Assembly (NCBI GenBank): GCA_038373865.1
Contig: JAXGGA010005146.1
Coordinates: 1 to 64,000 of the forward strand
DNA from: Uloborus plumipes
Lineage: Eukaryota > Arthropoda > Arachnida > Araneae > Uloboridae
DNA: 64,000 bases
Direction: 5' to 3'
Part shown: one piece after another, positions 24,205-36,900 of the stretch
Layout: every line of letters starts with the position of its first letter
Numbering within the stretch: the first letter of the stretch is position 1
Position numbers and translations under genes: made by a program
The notes under the pieces: model-generated
Told to the model about the DNA's origin: nothing
Seen by the model: only the letters and a program-made list of their open reading frames with translations
Database searches by the model: none

Positions 24205-25850
24205 GCACTTTATTGAGCAATCACGAATTGCTTACTGTTCTCTCTCGACCGTAGTTCTTGTTTTATCCTTTTATTATTTTTTTCGTTGATAACGCATTTC
24301 TTCTCCCACTTTGGTTGAAAGCAATTTGGGGAGAAATGAAACTCTAAAGTTCGATTACGATGTAAAAAATTCTTAATGAATAGGGTGAAGTGGGGTATTT
24401 GTGTACCTGTTTTGACGAAATTCAACTTCTTCAGTCTCTGGTGGGGAGGGGGTTATTCAGAATTTTATTTTTTTTATATCATCGTTTAGCAGCGTTTCTC
24501 TAGATTACAAATCACCCAAAGAATTTTAAAAAACTATTTTTTTCATGGTTGTATTGCTATGTTTTTAAAACCACCTCCGAAGTACACATTTGCCCCACAA
24601 GTTGGGGCAAATGTGTACGCCGCATGAAAATCCTATACAATTCAGTTGTTTTGCTGTTGGACCAAATAAGTACAAAAGAGCAGTTAAGGACAAAAAATTC
24701 TGTATATGATTTTTTTATTTCCGAATTTTCCAGTGGAAGCTGTGCACTTTTTTTGTTGCCCACCTTCTGTCCTCTCTTAATGGGCACAGTTTACAAAGGT
24801 GAAAACAAAGTACAAAGCATAGGAGTAAAAGGTAAAAAAGTCTTTAATAGCAAAATTGAAAAGAACATGTCAAAATGTGTATCTTGGAAGGTAAAAAAAA
24901 AAGGAATTATAGTGGCAAGTCCTGGTCAAAATGAGAATAGAAAATTTGAGTGAGACCTCCAGCAACTCTGCTAACCCATGTTGTAGGAGGAAAATTTAAC
25001 TGGGAATATCAAAACACCTCTTCTTCCCACAGATGGCTTTGGAAGCTTGGTGACAATAACATTGCCATCGATTTCGCTAATATCTTCAGAGTGAAGGTAA
25101 ACGAAAGTGTTTTCTCCGTTTTTTTCACAAATTGCACAATGGGAGTTAACCCTAATAAGATTGTAAAAATAAAAGCCCTAATAAGACTGTAAAAGCCTAA
25201 TAAGGAGTGGGTGAATGTGTATTCTATGTACATTTTGCTTGCGGTAAATGTGTACTGTAGTACACATTTGCCCCAGAAAAAAATACACATTTACCCCGTA
25301 ACTGAAAACAAACCGGGGTAAATGTATACCCCAACATTATGTACGGATAAACATTAATTTAACTAATCTGCAGCCATTAATGAAGAAAACAACTTACCTT
25401 CAAGTGATTTATCTAAGAACTAATCAAATCTAGCTGAAAATGATGATCCTGCAGCACTGTAAACAAAAGTCCACGAAATGTGATTCATAACGAAAAATAC
25501 ACCTGACGAAATGGAGGCAGATTCATAAAGCTTTATTATCTGAACGTAGGTTCAGCCATCTGAGAAGTGATCACTGAACTACAGGCTTCCAAATGGTGCC
25601 ACTAGATAGCAGCTAGCTTCTGTTTTTCCTCCTTTTTTCAAATGAGTACACATTTGCCCCAAGTACGCAATTACCCCACTTCACCCTACTAAATAGGAAA
25701 TTCATCTCCAATTTGGCATGTTCCAAGTGATGATAACTCCCCCAAAAGAGGCTTTAAAATGTAAAAAAAAAAAATCTGCCAAAATTTAAATCAGGTTGTC
25801 AAGATGAAATAAATTTTATTCAACTTGCATTGAGAATATTTGTTATCAAT
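24205..25850 (+). repeat. dispersed repeat 'gagcaat...', copy 3, interrupted by a transposon
   Basis: 24205-24382 and 25687-25850 together align with copy 1 at 15140-15490. The 1.3-kb gap is the TA-flanked element at 24383-25686. Confidence 0.7.
24383..25686. mobile_element. TA-flanked DNA transposon (GGGTGAAGTGGGGTA ends)
   Basis: Inverted ends GGGTGAAGTGGGGTATTTGT and TACCCCACTTCACCC are flanked by TA. The repeated subterminal phrase 'acacatttgcccc' occurs near both ends and internally (24585, 25260, 25648) in both orientations. TA duplication suggests the Tc1/mariner/pogo superfamily. A 134-codon frame (24549-24953) has no recognisable transposase motif. Confidence 0.75.
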
Positions 25851-25939
25851 CATTTTTCCTGTGCCATTCTTTCTTAGAATAAAATAAACCAATTAATTTT
25901 AACAACAAACGATAATAAACGAAATCAAGGGCTACCAAT

Positions 25940-27600
25940 TAAGAAATTACTGCTGAAATTAAAATAAAATTTAATTTTAAACAATAAATTTTGCAGATGA
26001 TAAATATTTGTTGGCTCCTATGAAGTTTTTAAAATGAAAATTCTATTTATTATGATATTTAAAATGAGTAAAATGAATGAAAAATATAAATTAATTTTAA
26101 ACAATTAATGCTACAGACGATAAATATTAGTTGGTTCCTTTAAAGTCTTTAAAATATAAAATAAAATAATTTTGGAAAAAAATAGAGCCGACTTCAGTTG
26201 GAAATTGCTCTAAAAAGTAAAAAATATTTTTTTTTTCTTTGAACACCATCGAAACTACTTTAAAACAAGTTTAAAGTCGGCGCAAAAACAATATATAGAA
26301 TCATACGCAACTACAATTCAACTATATAAAGTTTAATGGATCCAGGTTCTTTAAGAGCATTCGCATACATTTTAATCATTACCACACATTCGTGTTATGG
26401 TACAAATATTCTGCTTTTAATTTTCAATGGTTTCTCTGAAAAATGTTGGCAAAATATGGTTAAATATCATTTTACCTATCGTTTTTGCGCCGACTTCAAA
26501 ACTTATGTTTAAAAGTAGTTTCGATGGTGTTCAAAGAAAAAAATTATTTTTTACTTTTTAGAGCAATTTCCAACTGAAGTCGGTTCTATTTTTTTTCCAA
26601 AATTATTTTATTTTATTCTTTTTAGTGTAAGTGTACTTATGAAATAAGGTAATGTTTCCATTACGAAACTTCACCTAATTTTCTTAAGTAAATGATCCAT
26701 AAAATAAACTGTTAAAAAAAAAGAATAAACTATCAACGCGTCTAAAATTTTAAACAATTGACACTAAAAAAATCTTTGTTATTCTCTGGTATTTATTTGT
26801 GTACTAGCTTAATCAAAGCCATTTAAATATCAACGGCTTTTCAACTAATTTATATTTCAAAGCAATTTTAGTTTCTCGTTGTTCATAAGATTTTAACACA
26901 TACTACATACGTTGTCCGCTAATTAGTTTCATGTTTGATTTAGTTAAGCCTTCATTTAAAATTCTCATTATCATTATTATTACAGTTTCATATCAACCAC
27001 GTTTTGTAGCAATGGATTTCATATTTATTCATTTAGGGAAAATCGCTTTAAATTCGACTACTTATTAATATTTCATACTTACTCCAGAGAAGCCTTGGTT
27101 CAAAATTTTTATCATGATTGCTATTAATATTGCTGTTGCGAGGCAACAAATTTTTGCAACAATGGATTGAAAATTTAATCATTTAATGGGGAAATGACAT
27201 GAAATTTACTGTTTTCCATAATAACTTTTTTTCTAGTGAACAAATATCGTCATATGAGTACATGGTACCTAAGTTACACCATCTCCTATCGATTAAAAAA
27301 AAATCGTCCAAATCGGTTCAGTAGATCAGATGTTATGTGCGAACAAACAAACAAAAAAAAAGTATACGCTTTGAATTGATAACCTCCTCCTTTGTTGAAG
27401 TCGGTAAAAAATACTGTTTAGTATGATATTTAAAACGAATGACAGGAAAAGATACATACATAATTAATTTTAAACAGTTAGTGTTGCAGACGATAAATAT
27501 TGGTTGATTCCTTCGAAGTCTTCAAAATATAAATTAATTCTTTTTACAATATTTAAAACGAATAAAAAAGTATGAAAAGGTAAACTGAAATTTGTGTAAC
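25940..27600. repeat. two fragments of the 130-bp tandem family, split by an insertion
   Basis: 25940-26163 and 27409-27600 carry the same units as 6330-7110 (cagacgataaatattagttggttcct; tatttaaaacgaat). The sequence between 26164 and 27408 is foreign to the array. Confidence 0.7.
26164..27408. mobile_element. insertion with CCGACTTCA motifs and a 125-bp internal inverted repeat
   Basis: 26164-26288 and about 26485-26617 are near-perfect inverted arms (agccgacttcagttggaaat; tagtttcgatggtgttcaaa) around 195 bp. The right end, reverse-complemented, reads tttttaccgacttcaacaaa then ggaggaggttatc, a terminus I recall as widespread in arthropod genomes. Class not assigned. Confidence 0.6.
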
Positions 27601-27735
27601 CTTACAAGTTTTAGAAACATAAAATGACCACCTGGCTGCCATTATTAATTGCTTAAATTTTTAATTTTTCAGAAACGAATTGAACTTTTTCTTTTCTTTT
27701 TTCTTCACTAAATATGTTTCAATTTCCTTTTCCAG

Positions 27736-27980
27736 ACGATGTCATGAGAGAGGACAGCACCATGTAAGAGCCCCGGCAGCATGCTCGTGATGTGCGGGGA
27801 CAAGAGGCCCTCGTGCGCGGGCTGCGGGGCCGGGATCTCGGACCGCTACTACCTGCTGGCCGTAGACCGCCAGTGGCACGCCCGCTGCCTCACCTGCTGC
27901 CACTGCAAGGTGCCACTGGACTCCGAACTCACCTGCTTTGCCAGGGAGGGGCACATCTACTGCAAGGAGGATTACTACAG
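27736..27980 (+). CDS. ap: ap exon 1 of this window: 5' UTR part, start codon and LIM1
   Basis: The exon follows a pyrimidine-rich acceptor (ttccttttccag, ending 27735) and ends at the donor GT at 27981, leaving AG of a split Arg codon. I chose ATG 27781 because it opens the LIM1 frame (SCAGCGAGISDRYYLLAVDR) and an in-frame TGA lies upstream at 27745-27747. Between acceptor and start are three short upstream ATGs (27739, 27744, 27762), each closed by a stop before 27781, so translation of the main frame may be damped. GC content is far above the flanks. An acceptor at 27778-27779 could instead join a coding exon outside the window, but it lacks a pyrimidine tract. The preceding acceptor implies at least one non-coding or N-terminal exon further upstream. 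Confidence 0.88.
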
Positions 27981-30900
27981 GTAGCTTTGCTAGAGCTCGG
28001 AAGTACACTAATAGCACTGGTGTGCAAAAAAAAGTTTTTTTTTTTTTGTTAAATATTTAAAAAATCTGAGCTTAGTATAAATTCTCTGAATTCAAATATG
28101 TGAACAATTTTTGTCCATCACCTTCAGATTTTGTGTAAGATTCGACTGAAGTTTAAGAGAAATATGCATATCCACTAGAGTGTATCACGAATTTTTTTTT
28201 TTTTTGGAAATTCAAGTTTCAAGTTGATAAAAAGTTGTCACTGTATATTCACATAGCTACCAAAAAATTCATTCTGAAATTGAAAAATATTTAGGTCTGC
28301 CGGGATTACTTTAAAGTTTCAAGTTTTTTAGTAAAAGCGATGATTTTTTTTAATGTATAAATTATGTGTAAAGCAAAAATAATTATGTAAGTGCAAAAAG
28401 GACTACTTAAGGAGTAATCTATCAATAAAAAATGCATTGGAGCTAAAATTTAACTTTTAGGTTTCCAGATATAGTTATGAAAAACCTCCCATTTTTCTCT
28501 TGTCAGTCATATTTTTAGAAAATTTACCCATCCTGCAGAATATTTTTTATTATTGTATTAATAGTACAAACATTGAAGTACAGCGCTTTGAAATAGAGAG
28601 ATTGGTCCATTCTCTCTAGAAATGCTTAACCCCCCCACGCGACTTTTTAAAAGTTTCCCAATACTTCTCGTGACATAGGGCCGAATTCAAGTGAAACACC
28701 ATTGCAATCGCTTCGAAGCGATCGCAATAGATCAAAATTGCAATCGCTACTGGAAGTCGAATTACGATAGAATTGCATCTCGTAGCGATTGTAACGTTTC
28801 ACTTGAATCCAAATTTGGGAATTTGCGATTGCATTGGTGAGTTGCGATCGTACGTGTTTCACTAGAATTCCTGCCATAGTGTACTTTAGTTTTTTTTTTT
28901 CTTTTTCAGTTTTATGCCAGTAGATGAAGTAACACTATTAGCGTACGACTGAGGTTGTCAAAAGTGGAGAAATTTCAGAGCAAAGTTTCCCTGAGCATCT
29001 TGTGAATTACTGTACCGATACATGAACTCAACCTATGTAGGCTTCGATAGAAAAAAAAATATGCATGTGAACAAACATTATCGACAAGAAATGACACGGT
29101 TATTTCACTTGATACAGTGTAATATAAAAAGAAAGCAACAAACAGAAGCAAAACAAATCATACATAATTGAAAGACGAAGACAAGCGAAATAAGACAGAA
29201 GGCGATATATCTCATTGCCGTGTTTTTCTTGCTACCCCGCTGCAAAACGTATCAACAAATTAGGATAGACTTCTCAATAAACCAAAATCTAGGCTAGCCT
29301 CAGTCACATATATCACTCATCTCCCGACAAGGGTTGGCGGTTAAAGTTGTGATTAATAAGACAGAATTAATTTTTTGCGAGAGGCACAGTCGACGAGAAA
29401 AATTGAAAAAGAAAAGATAAAAAAATGTCGCCAACCAGATACAACATTCGCATTCATCAAACATTTCTGATCTTTATCTGGCTGTCGTAAAGTTCGTTTT
29501 TTTTTCTTCTTCTTTAGTTTGACTGAAAAGGGAAGTTGGGTATATGCCTCGGTCAAGAAGCTACTTTAGGCTGACAGGAAGTGTTATTTATCATTTGTTG
29601 TCGAGTGTTTATGCTCATATTTTGTCCCGAGGGTCCGAGATGTGAAGGGACATTTGAAAAAGGACGGCGCATTATTGTCTTTGTCTTTAGTTGCTACTGC
29701 TGGATGAGACATTTCGAGTGCTGTTATTTCTCGTTTTTTTTGTGTCGATTGAATCTAATTAAATCTACAAACCATTCCAAGTGAGATAGTTTGGAAAGAT
29801 TTTTCTCATTGGAGAATGAGATTTATCGCGAAGCGCTGTTCGCTGGAAATAATTACATCTTCCCACCTTTTAATCTTAACTTATCTTTTGAACTTTGCTA
29901 AAATGATTGTTTATTAAGGAGATGAAGTGGTGTTATGAATAGTGATTTGAGCGAAGATTGAACATTTGACTCTTTGAAACATACGTTATCTCTCTCCGAT
30001 CAAATGAAATTTTTTATTGACATTTTATCCAGTATGTTATTTCATATAAATTAGTATAGTTCATAAGTTTCTCTTGCTGTGAAATAATATAAAGAATTGC
30101 AGGGGTGCCCACAGATTATGGCGCAAGTTGCGCCATTAAAATTTTTGGGGGGGATTTTTTAAAACTAATTTATTTAAACCCCTGAAGAATTGTGTTCTTA
30201 GTTTCTCAAGACTACCCGTGAAAAAAATGAAAAAAAAAAAAAAAAAAAAAAACAACTGTTGGGGCAAACCTAACCTGGCAGCTTTGTGAAGGATACGCAG
30301 ATCCTAATCATAGAATTAAAGGGCTAGGGAGATGAAAGGGTTATGTAACAAAACCCTAATTTATCTTAATTTAGGTTCAAAGTTTTGTTGCTGCAGCTTT
30401 TTCGTTTTGTATGAAATCAGTCCAATGACATCTGTTTTTTAATGTACCAAGTTTTGTTTGCTTACCTGTGTCCAGATTATATTTTCAAAAAAATGTAACA
30501 TAGCTTCTTCATCCCCCAACCACTTCAGTTACGACACTATTAGGTTAGATTTGCCCCAAGTATATGTATTGTAAAATTACTCTTACACTAAAGTTTTCTT
30601 AGCAATAATTATAAGCAATCCACACGAATAATTCCGCGATTCTGTTAAACATTAAGCATGAAACATCCTAGCAAAACCTTATGAGACTGAAAATTGAAAA
30701 TGTTGCCAATTGACAGAAAACTATGTTTAAGTAGTGACAAAGGCACTATTACTTGTGGGTCATTCCACGTCAAGTGATCCAAAATCTGAGAAAAATTTTA
30801 ACTTACATTTTTGTACTTCTTTCAAATTTGGCTCATCAATTGTACCCCTTGAGGTAATTAAAAGTCTCAATTTTTAGATTTTTATCTCTATTATTTTTTC

Positions 30901-33900
30901 ATTTATGAGACTTTGAACTTTGGAAAAACCCTCGTTTTTCCATGGATAAGGGAAGCTAAAAGGGACCATAACTCGGCACCAAATATAGATAGAACGATTT
31001 GGTAAATGGCATTTTAAAGTACGTTAGTTGCCGCTTAATCTGATATGCAACATGACTAATTTGATAAAATTTTTCTTTTTTAAAAAATGAAATTTAAATT
31101 TCAAATTTAAATTTCTCGAAAAACATATAATGAATTTTTTTCAAAAGTTTTTCAAAAATTCTTGTGTATTTTATCTATGTTTGTACCAATTTTTAGATTG
31201 GGATCGCAATGGGATCATATTTTTTTTTTATTTTGAATAAAACTGTATAGGAAAAAAAATGATATTTTTTAGATTCTATTTATTTAAATACTAAGTTGTC
31301 TGGCTTGTGATGGTCTAAAAAGTTGTAAATGAACATAAATATGTTTAAAGGGAGCTGGCATGAGCTTATAGATTTGTCAGGTTCATCCCTCCCCTTCCTC
31401 CCCTGCTCAACCACTCTTTTTTTTTTTTTTTTTTCAAAACTGTTCAAAATGTTTTTATAAAAAAACTCTTTGATACAAAATGAATAGTAAACTTATTTAA
31501 AGTTGGTAAATGGGTTCCCTTATAACTAGACGAAGTATCGCCGTCCCCACCCAAATATACCATTCACACTATACTAATATGACGTCCAACCTCGGGATTG
31601 AATTGAGGATTATTTTCACCCTAGGTATATATATATTGTTTTTCAGACGAAGTGTTTTTTTTTTTTCGATCCGAACTTCAAAGTGTACTTCCATTCAATA
31701 TCTGAAATTTAACTTTATGATTCATTTCATCTCCTACCCCAGCACCAATCTTTAATTTTGAAGAGAGGAAATAAATGGGTCGCCCCAAGATCATAGCAAA
31801 CAGCAAAATAGCACTGTTTCTCCTTGTTCTCATTGTTTTTTCTATTCTTTTCGCATAAAACTGAAAATAAATCAAAATATCAGATCATATGTCTGTGTCC
31901 CCATAACTATCTTCCCACATTATCTAGTGTGCATCTGTTATTTAATTTTTTTATTTGTTTGTGTTCTTTTTCATTTTGTTGTAAAGGAAAGTAATTCAGC
32001 AAGATATATCTATATACATTAAACAAACACTGCTTTTTTGATCATAACCTCTCATGTTGTTTAACTTCTGTACAGATTGCTCCTCTCCTTTTCCTGCCTT
32101 TCCGCTACAAGCTTTTATTTTTTTATCATCCCGTCTAACCCCATTTCAAAGCCTTAGTCTTTACTGATGTCTGGTAGTGTTTCAGTTTGTTCTGTTTGTT
32201 ACTCTTTCCTATTAGCTCATGAGCTTTGTCCAATAAGAGAAAGGAAAGGCAGTGATGGGGACTGACATATAACCTGATACTTTGATTTCTTTTCAGTTTT
32301 GTGTGAAAATAATGGGAAAACATTATGAGAACAAGGGGAAACAGTGCTATTTTGCTGTTTGCTATGATCTTAGGGCGAACCGTTTCTTTTCTTCCTCCAA
32401 AGTTGAAGATTGGTGCTGGGAGAGGGGATGAAATGAATCATAAGTTTAAATTTAGATATTTAATGGAAGTACACTTTGTGAAGGTCGGATTGAAAAAAGA
32501 AACACTTCGTCTGAAAAGCAATATATACCTAGGGGGAAAATAATCCTCAAATCAATCCCCAGGTGAGACGTCATATTAGTGTAGTGTTAATGGTATATTT
32601 GTGTGAGGGAAGGGTTTTACTTTGCCTTGTTATAAGGAAACCCATTTACCAACTTTAAATAAGTTTACTATTCATTTTGTATCAAAGAGTTTTTTTAACA
32701 TTTTGAACAGTTTTGAATTAAAAAAGAGTAGTTGTGCGGGGGAATAAGAGGTGAGATGGTGAACCTGACAATTCTAAAAGCTCATGCCAGCTCACTTTAA
32801 ACATATTCATGTTTATTTACTACTTTTTAGACCATCACAAGCAAGATAACTTAGTATTTAAATAAATAGAATCTAAAAAATATTATTTTTTTCCTATACA
32901 GTTTTATTCAAAAATTCAAAAAAATATGATCCCATTGAGATCCCAATCTAAAAATTGGTACAAACATAGACTAAATACACAAGGATTTTTGAAAATTTTT
33001 TGAAAAAAATTCATTATATGTTTTTCGAGAAATTTAAATTTGAAATTTAAATTTCATTTTTTGAAAAAGAAAATTTTTACCAAATTAGTCATGTTGCATA
33101 TCAGATTAAGCGGCAACTAGCGTACTTTTAAATGCCATTTACCAAATCGTTCTATCTATATTTGGTGCCGAGTTATGGTCCCTTTTACGTTCCCTTATCC
33201 ATGGAAAAACGAGGGTTTTTCCAAAGTTCAACGTCTCATAAATGAAGAAATAATAGAGATAAAAATCTAAAAACTGAGACTTTTGATTACCTCAAGGGGT
33301 ACAATTGATGAGCCAAATTTGAAAGAAATAGGGCCCTGCTCCACATCGACGTAAAGCAGAAAAATTGGGCAGAAGCGTACAATTTTCCTTTTTCGGTTTC
33401 GGTCGCTTTTCGGTCGGACGCGTGCTCCACTTGGGCAGAATTTTTTTTCTGCGCAGAAAAAAGCGCCATCTGACGGAATAATCCTTGCATTTTCATTGGA
33501 TATTTGATATTTAGATAACAAATAGGAAAAATACTCATTATGAAGCATTATTCGAAATTATATGATTGGGTGAAAGATTGGCAACAAATAACCGAGTTTT
33601 AATAGTTATTTAATTTAGTTGGCATGGAATTACCCATCATGATTCAGCTTGTTATGAGCCAAGTTCTGTTTTTTTTTACTTGGCGGTTTTTTATTTTCAC
33701 TTTAAACGGATATATTTAGCGGGAACAAACCAAACTGGCTATAAAACTCCCATTCAAGTATTTTTTGTGAATTTCGCTAAGCATTGCATTTATTTTCTAT
33801 TGTTTAAATCTTAAAAGTTGTTTTTTTTTATTTCAAGAAAAAAATAGCTTTATTTATTTATTTTTTTTTTGCTGTTGAAGAAAGCATACTAAGCATTAGA

Positions 33901-36900
33901 GGTGATGAAAAAAAAAAAGCTTCGGAGTGTTGAGTAGATGTTTTGGCGAAAAATACAGCAAATGCAGCACGATGCCATGAAACTTGATTTGATGGTTGAA
34001 TATATTATTTGTTGTTTTGAGTTTTTACATTTTAATGGACATTTTGCAATGGCTTTGGTGCTAATACTTTTGAGTAAACGCGTAGACAATGTTTCCGTAC
34101 CGTTCGCAATTATACTATATATTCTGCGAAATGAATTTATAGCAACGCTATATTTCGGGGTCGTATTGACTTTTCAAAATTATGACTGTTATTGTACCTA
34201 AAAAAAATATCAGTGCCTACTTACTTTGCCAGATAAATTAGACCCTCAAAGCCATGAAGCATTTATACATTTTTTGAATACGCCGTCAAAAATAAAACAC
34301 GTAAGCCATAACTTAAATAAATTAAAAAAAATCTTTAATACGTAAAATAACCTACACACTCTTTAATGAATCGCTAATCTTGAAAAATTTGCTATATTTA
34401 AAAATGGAAGTATTTATCAAAACACAAAACATTTCACTAAAACTTTATTACACAACATTAGCTAGTTTTATTATCGCCAAGCGATCCATAACTCAGCCAA
34501 AGGTCAAATCTTTTTTTTTAAAGCTCAATTAAAATAAGCAAATACACGAGCGGAATTAAACATATATTTCCAATCTCGCCAAGCAATCAATAACTTAGCA
34601 AAGCATGTCATAAATTGTAAGTTCTATTACAATGTAAAGCTGCCGAAGCACCATTATTTCGAATCTCGCCAAGAAACTAGACTTCCGTAATCCCGCCGAG
34701 TTTTGAATAAAATAATAAAAATCTCGCAAAGGACAGGAATTGTTGACATGATTACCTATAACGAGATAGTGGACTTTAAAAGCCTCAACTGAAAGCTTAT
34801 TTTAAGCCTTTCGCTAGTTGCCCCCCATTTTGCTTTTTCACTTGATTTTTTGTCATTAAGTAATGGGTATTTTCTCACTTCTCCTTTTGAATATTTACCA
34901 AATGCACTTTCGTTAATGCAGTATAGCAATGGCGGCCGCCAAGGCTAGAAATGTTTACATCTCACGATGAATTTCTATTGGCTGTTGGATAAATTAAAAA
35001 TGCAAAATTTTTCGGTCCTCTATTACGCCGTGATTACGCCGCGTAAAAAGGAAAGTACCCGGATTTTCAGTTTCTGCCTTCAGTTTCGGTCGCGTTTTAC
35101 GCTGATGTGGAGCATGGCCCATACAAAAATGTAAGGTAAAAAACGTTGGATCACTTGGCATGGAATGACCCTTGTATATGTCTGAACTTGACATCAACGT
35201 ACTTGCCACATCTGATGACAATGAACACAAAATGTCGAAAGATAACTCAATGATTTAAAAGGTTTATTTATTAAAAATTTGTATTTGTTAACAATTAAAT
35301 ACTGTATTTGTATTTGTAACCAATTAACTATATTTGAATTTAAAATTCTTTCTGACCAGTGAAGTTCGTTTTAATATAAAGTCAGCAATCAATGTCGAGG
35401 GCTTTTTAAAGTTTTTAAGAAATTTTATTGCATAGGATGGCATAAAATCGATAGGTTCGGGGATAAAAAAAAGTCGATTTTAGGGAACAGGAGTCATTCG
35501 TAGAAACTGTAGGACCAACGAGTTGAGTCCTGTAGCAACTCGTGATTTCGAAAAGCAAAATTTGAATGGGGGAGTTTCCGAAATTTCAAAAGTATTTTTT
35601 TCTGAAAGAGCATGCTTCAAAACATAGGAATTGATCATTTTTTTTTATTTTTTGACACAGTTATACATTTTTTATGAATTATTTTAACCGGTGCGCAGAT
35701 GCTATTCCGAAAAAAAAAAAAACAAATCTGCGCATGACGTCAGTGGTGCACGTGAGCGCGAAATCTAATTAGTTGTAGTGAGATGACGAAGGTCGTGACG
35801 TCACCGATTCCTGAGATTGGACAACTCAAACTCAAGTCAAGCAAAATGGTGTTATTATTGGAAAGAGAGCTGTTAGGTGCACCACTGACGTCACAAGACC
35901 ACGCCCCGTGTTCAAGGTCGGGTATTTAAAAAAATAATAAAAAATAAACTGTTGGGAAAATTAAAGTATTTTACGGGCCCATGTTATTTTTTTACATCAT
36001 TCTAACAACTTCAGTAACAATAAGTAGTACTTTTGACTGAAGGAAACTTTCCCATTCTAGATGTCAAAATTAGTCCTAATATTTCCCCTTTTCTTTTTCG
36101 ACCGCAGGCTCTTCTCGGTGAAGCAATGCACGCGCTGCCACCTGAGCATCAGCCCGAGCGAGCTGGTGATGCGCGCGCGCGAGCACGTCTACCACCTGCA
36201 CTGCTTCACGTGCGCCGCCTGCAACAAGCCCCTGACCAAGGGCGAGTACTTCGGGCTGCGCGAGGACGTCACCTACTGCAGGGCGCACTACGAGATGCTC
36301 CAGCAGTACGAGAGGCCCTACCTCAAGGAGGAGGACCTGGAGGAGGACCCAGACGAGGGGGGCGACCACCAGGACGTAGGCGGCGGACAGGGGTCCGTAG
36401 GCGGCTGCCAGCAGCAGCAGCAGGCCCTGCTAATCCAGGACATTCCGGCCTTCCCCCAGCAAAGGCCTGGTGGCAGTGGACCCGTCATGCCGAAGACCCC
36501 CGGCCAGAAGGGACGACCCAGGAAACAGAAGAGTTTCTTGTCGGCCTCGCTTTTGCTGCCGCATAGGGGTGAGTTGTTTTTGTTATTATGCCCCTCAACC
36601 TCATAAATGCCACGCCAACCAATGCGCACGCAAAGGTCTCTACCCTCCCCCTAAAAAAGAAAAATCTCTATCCCTATAAATGCTCCACACAAAAGAATTC
36701 TATGGTATAGAATGTACCAAGATTCACCCTACATTTCGTTGTTGCTGTTTTCTTCAAGGGTGCCCACCCCCATCAAGAGCAATGGAGTACACTTAAAAAG
36801 TACCATACAAAGACCCCCCTGTATGAGGGAGAGCAGGCCCCCCAGCCCAATGAAAACATAAAAATGTGTTCCGACACTCTTCCCCCGAAAGATTTCTATC

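Larger units (their letters stand above)
27981..36107 (+). other. ap intron 1 (8.1 kb)
   Basis: GT at 27981 to AG at 36107. It contains a PIF/Harbinger-type MITE, a short hAT MITE, the 4.4-kb palindromic element and a TGACGTCA inverted repeat. 28040-28670 is plain AT-rich. 28900-29860 is mostly unique sequence with a short GC-richer part (29600-29700, ccgagggtccgagatgtgaa) that could hold regulatory DNA. Confidence 0.85.

Noticed and set aside
24549..24953. 134-codon frame inside the TA-flanked transposon as a transposase
   Set aside because: No DDE/D or helix-turn-helix motif could be seen. It may be chance or a fragment.
27742..28017. Minus-strand and alternative-frame open frames over ap exon 1 (similarly over exons 2, 3 and 4)
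   Set aside because: They are shadows of GC-rich exons. The sense frame has complete LIM/homeodomain signatures and consistent splice phases.
33267..33548. Minus-strand frames of 93 and 83 codons at the left end of the nested element
   Set aside because: Two overlapping frames across a transposon terminus, with no recognised motif and no conservation at the other end.
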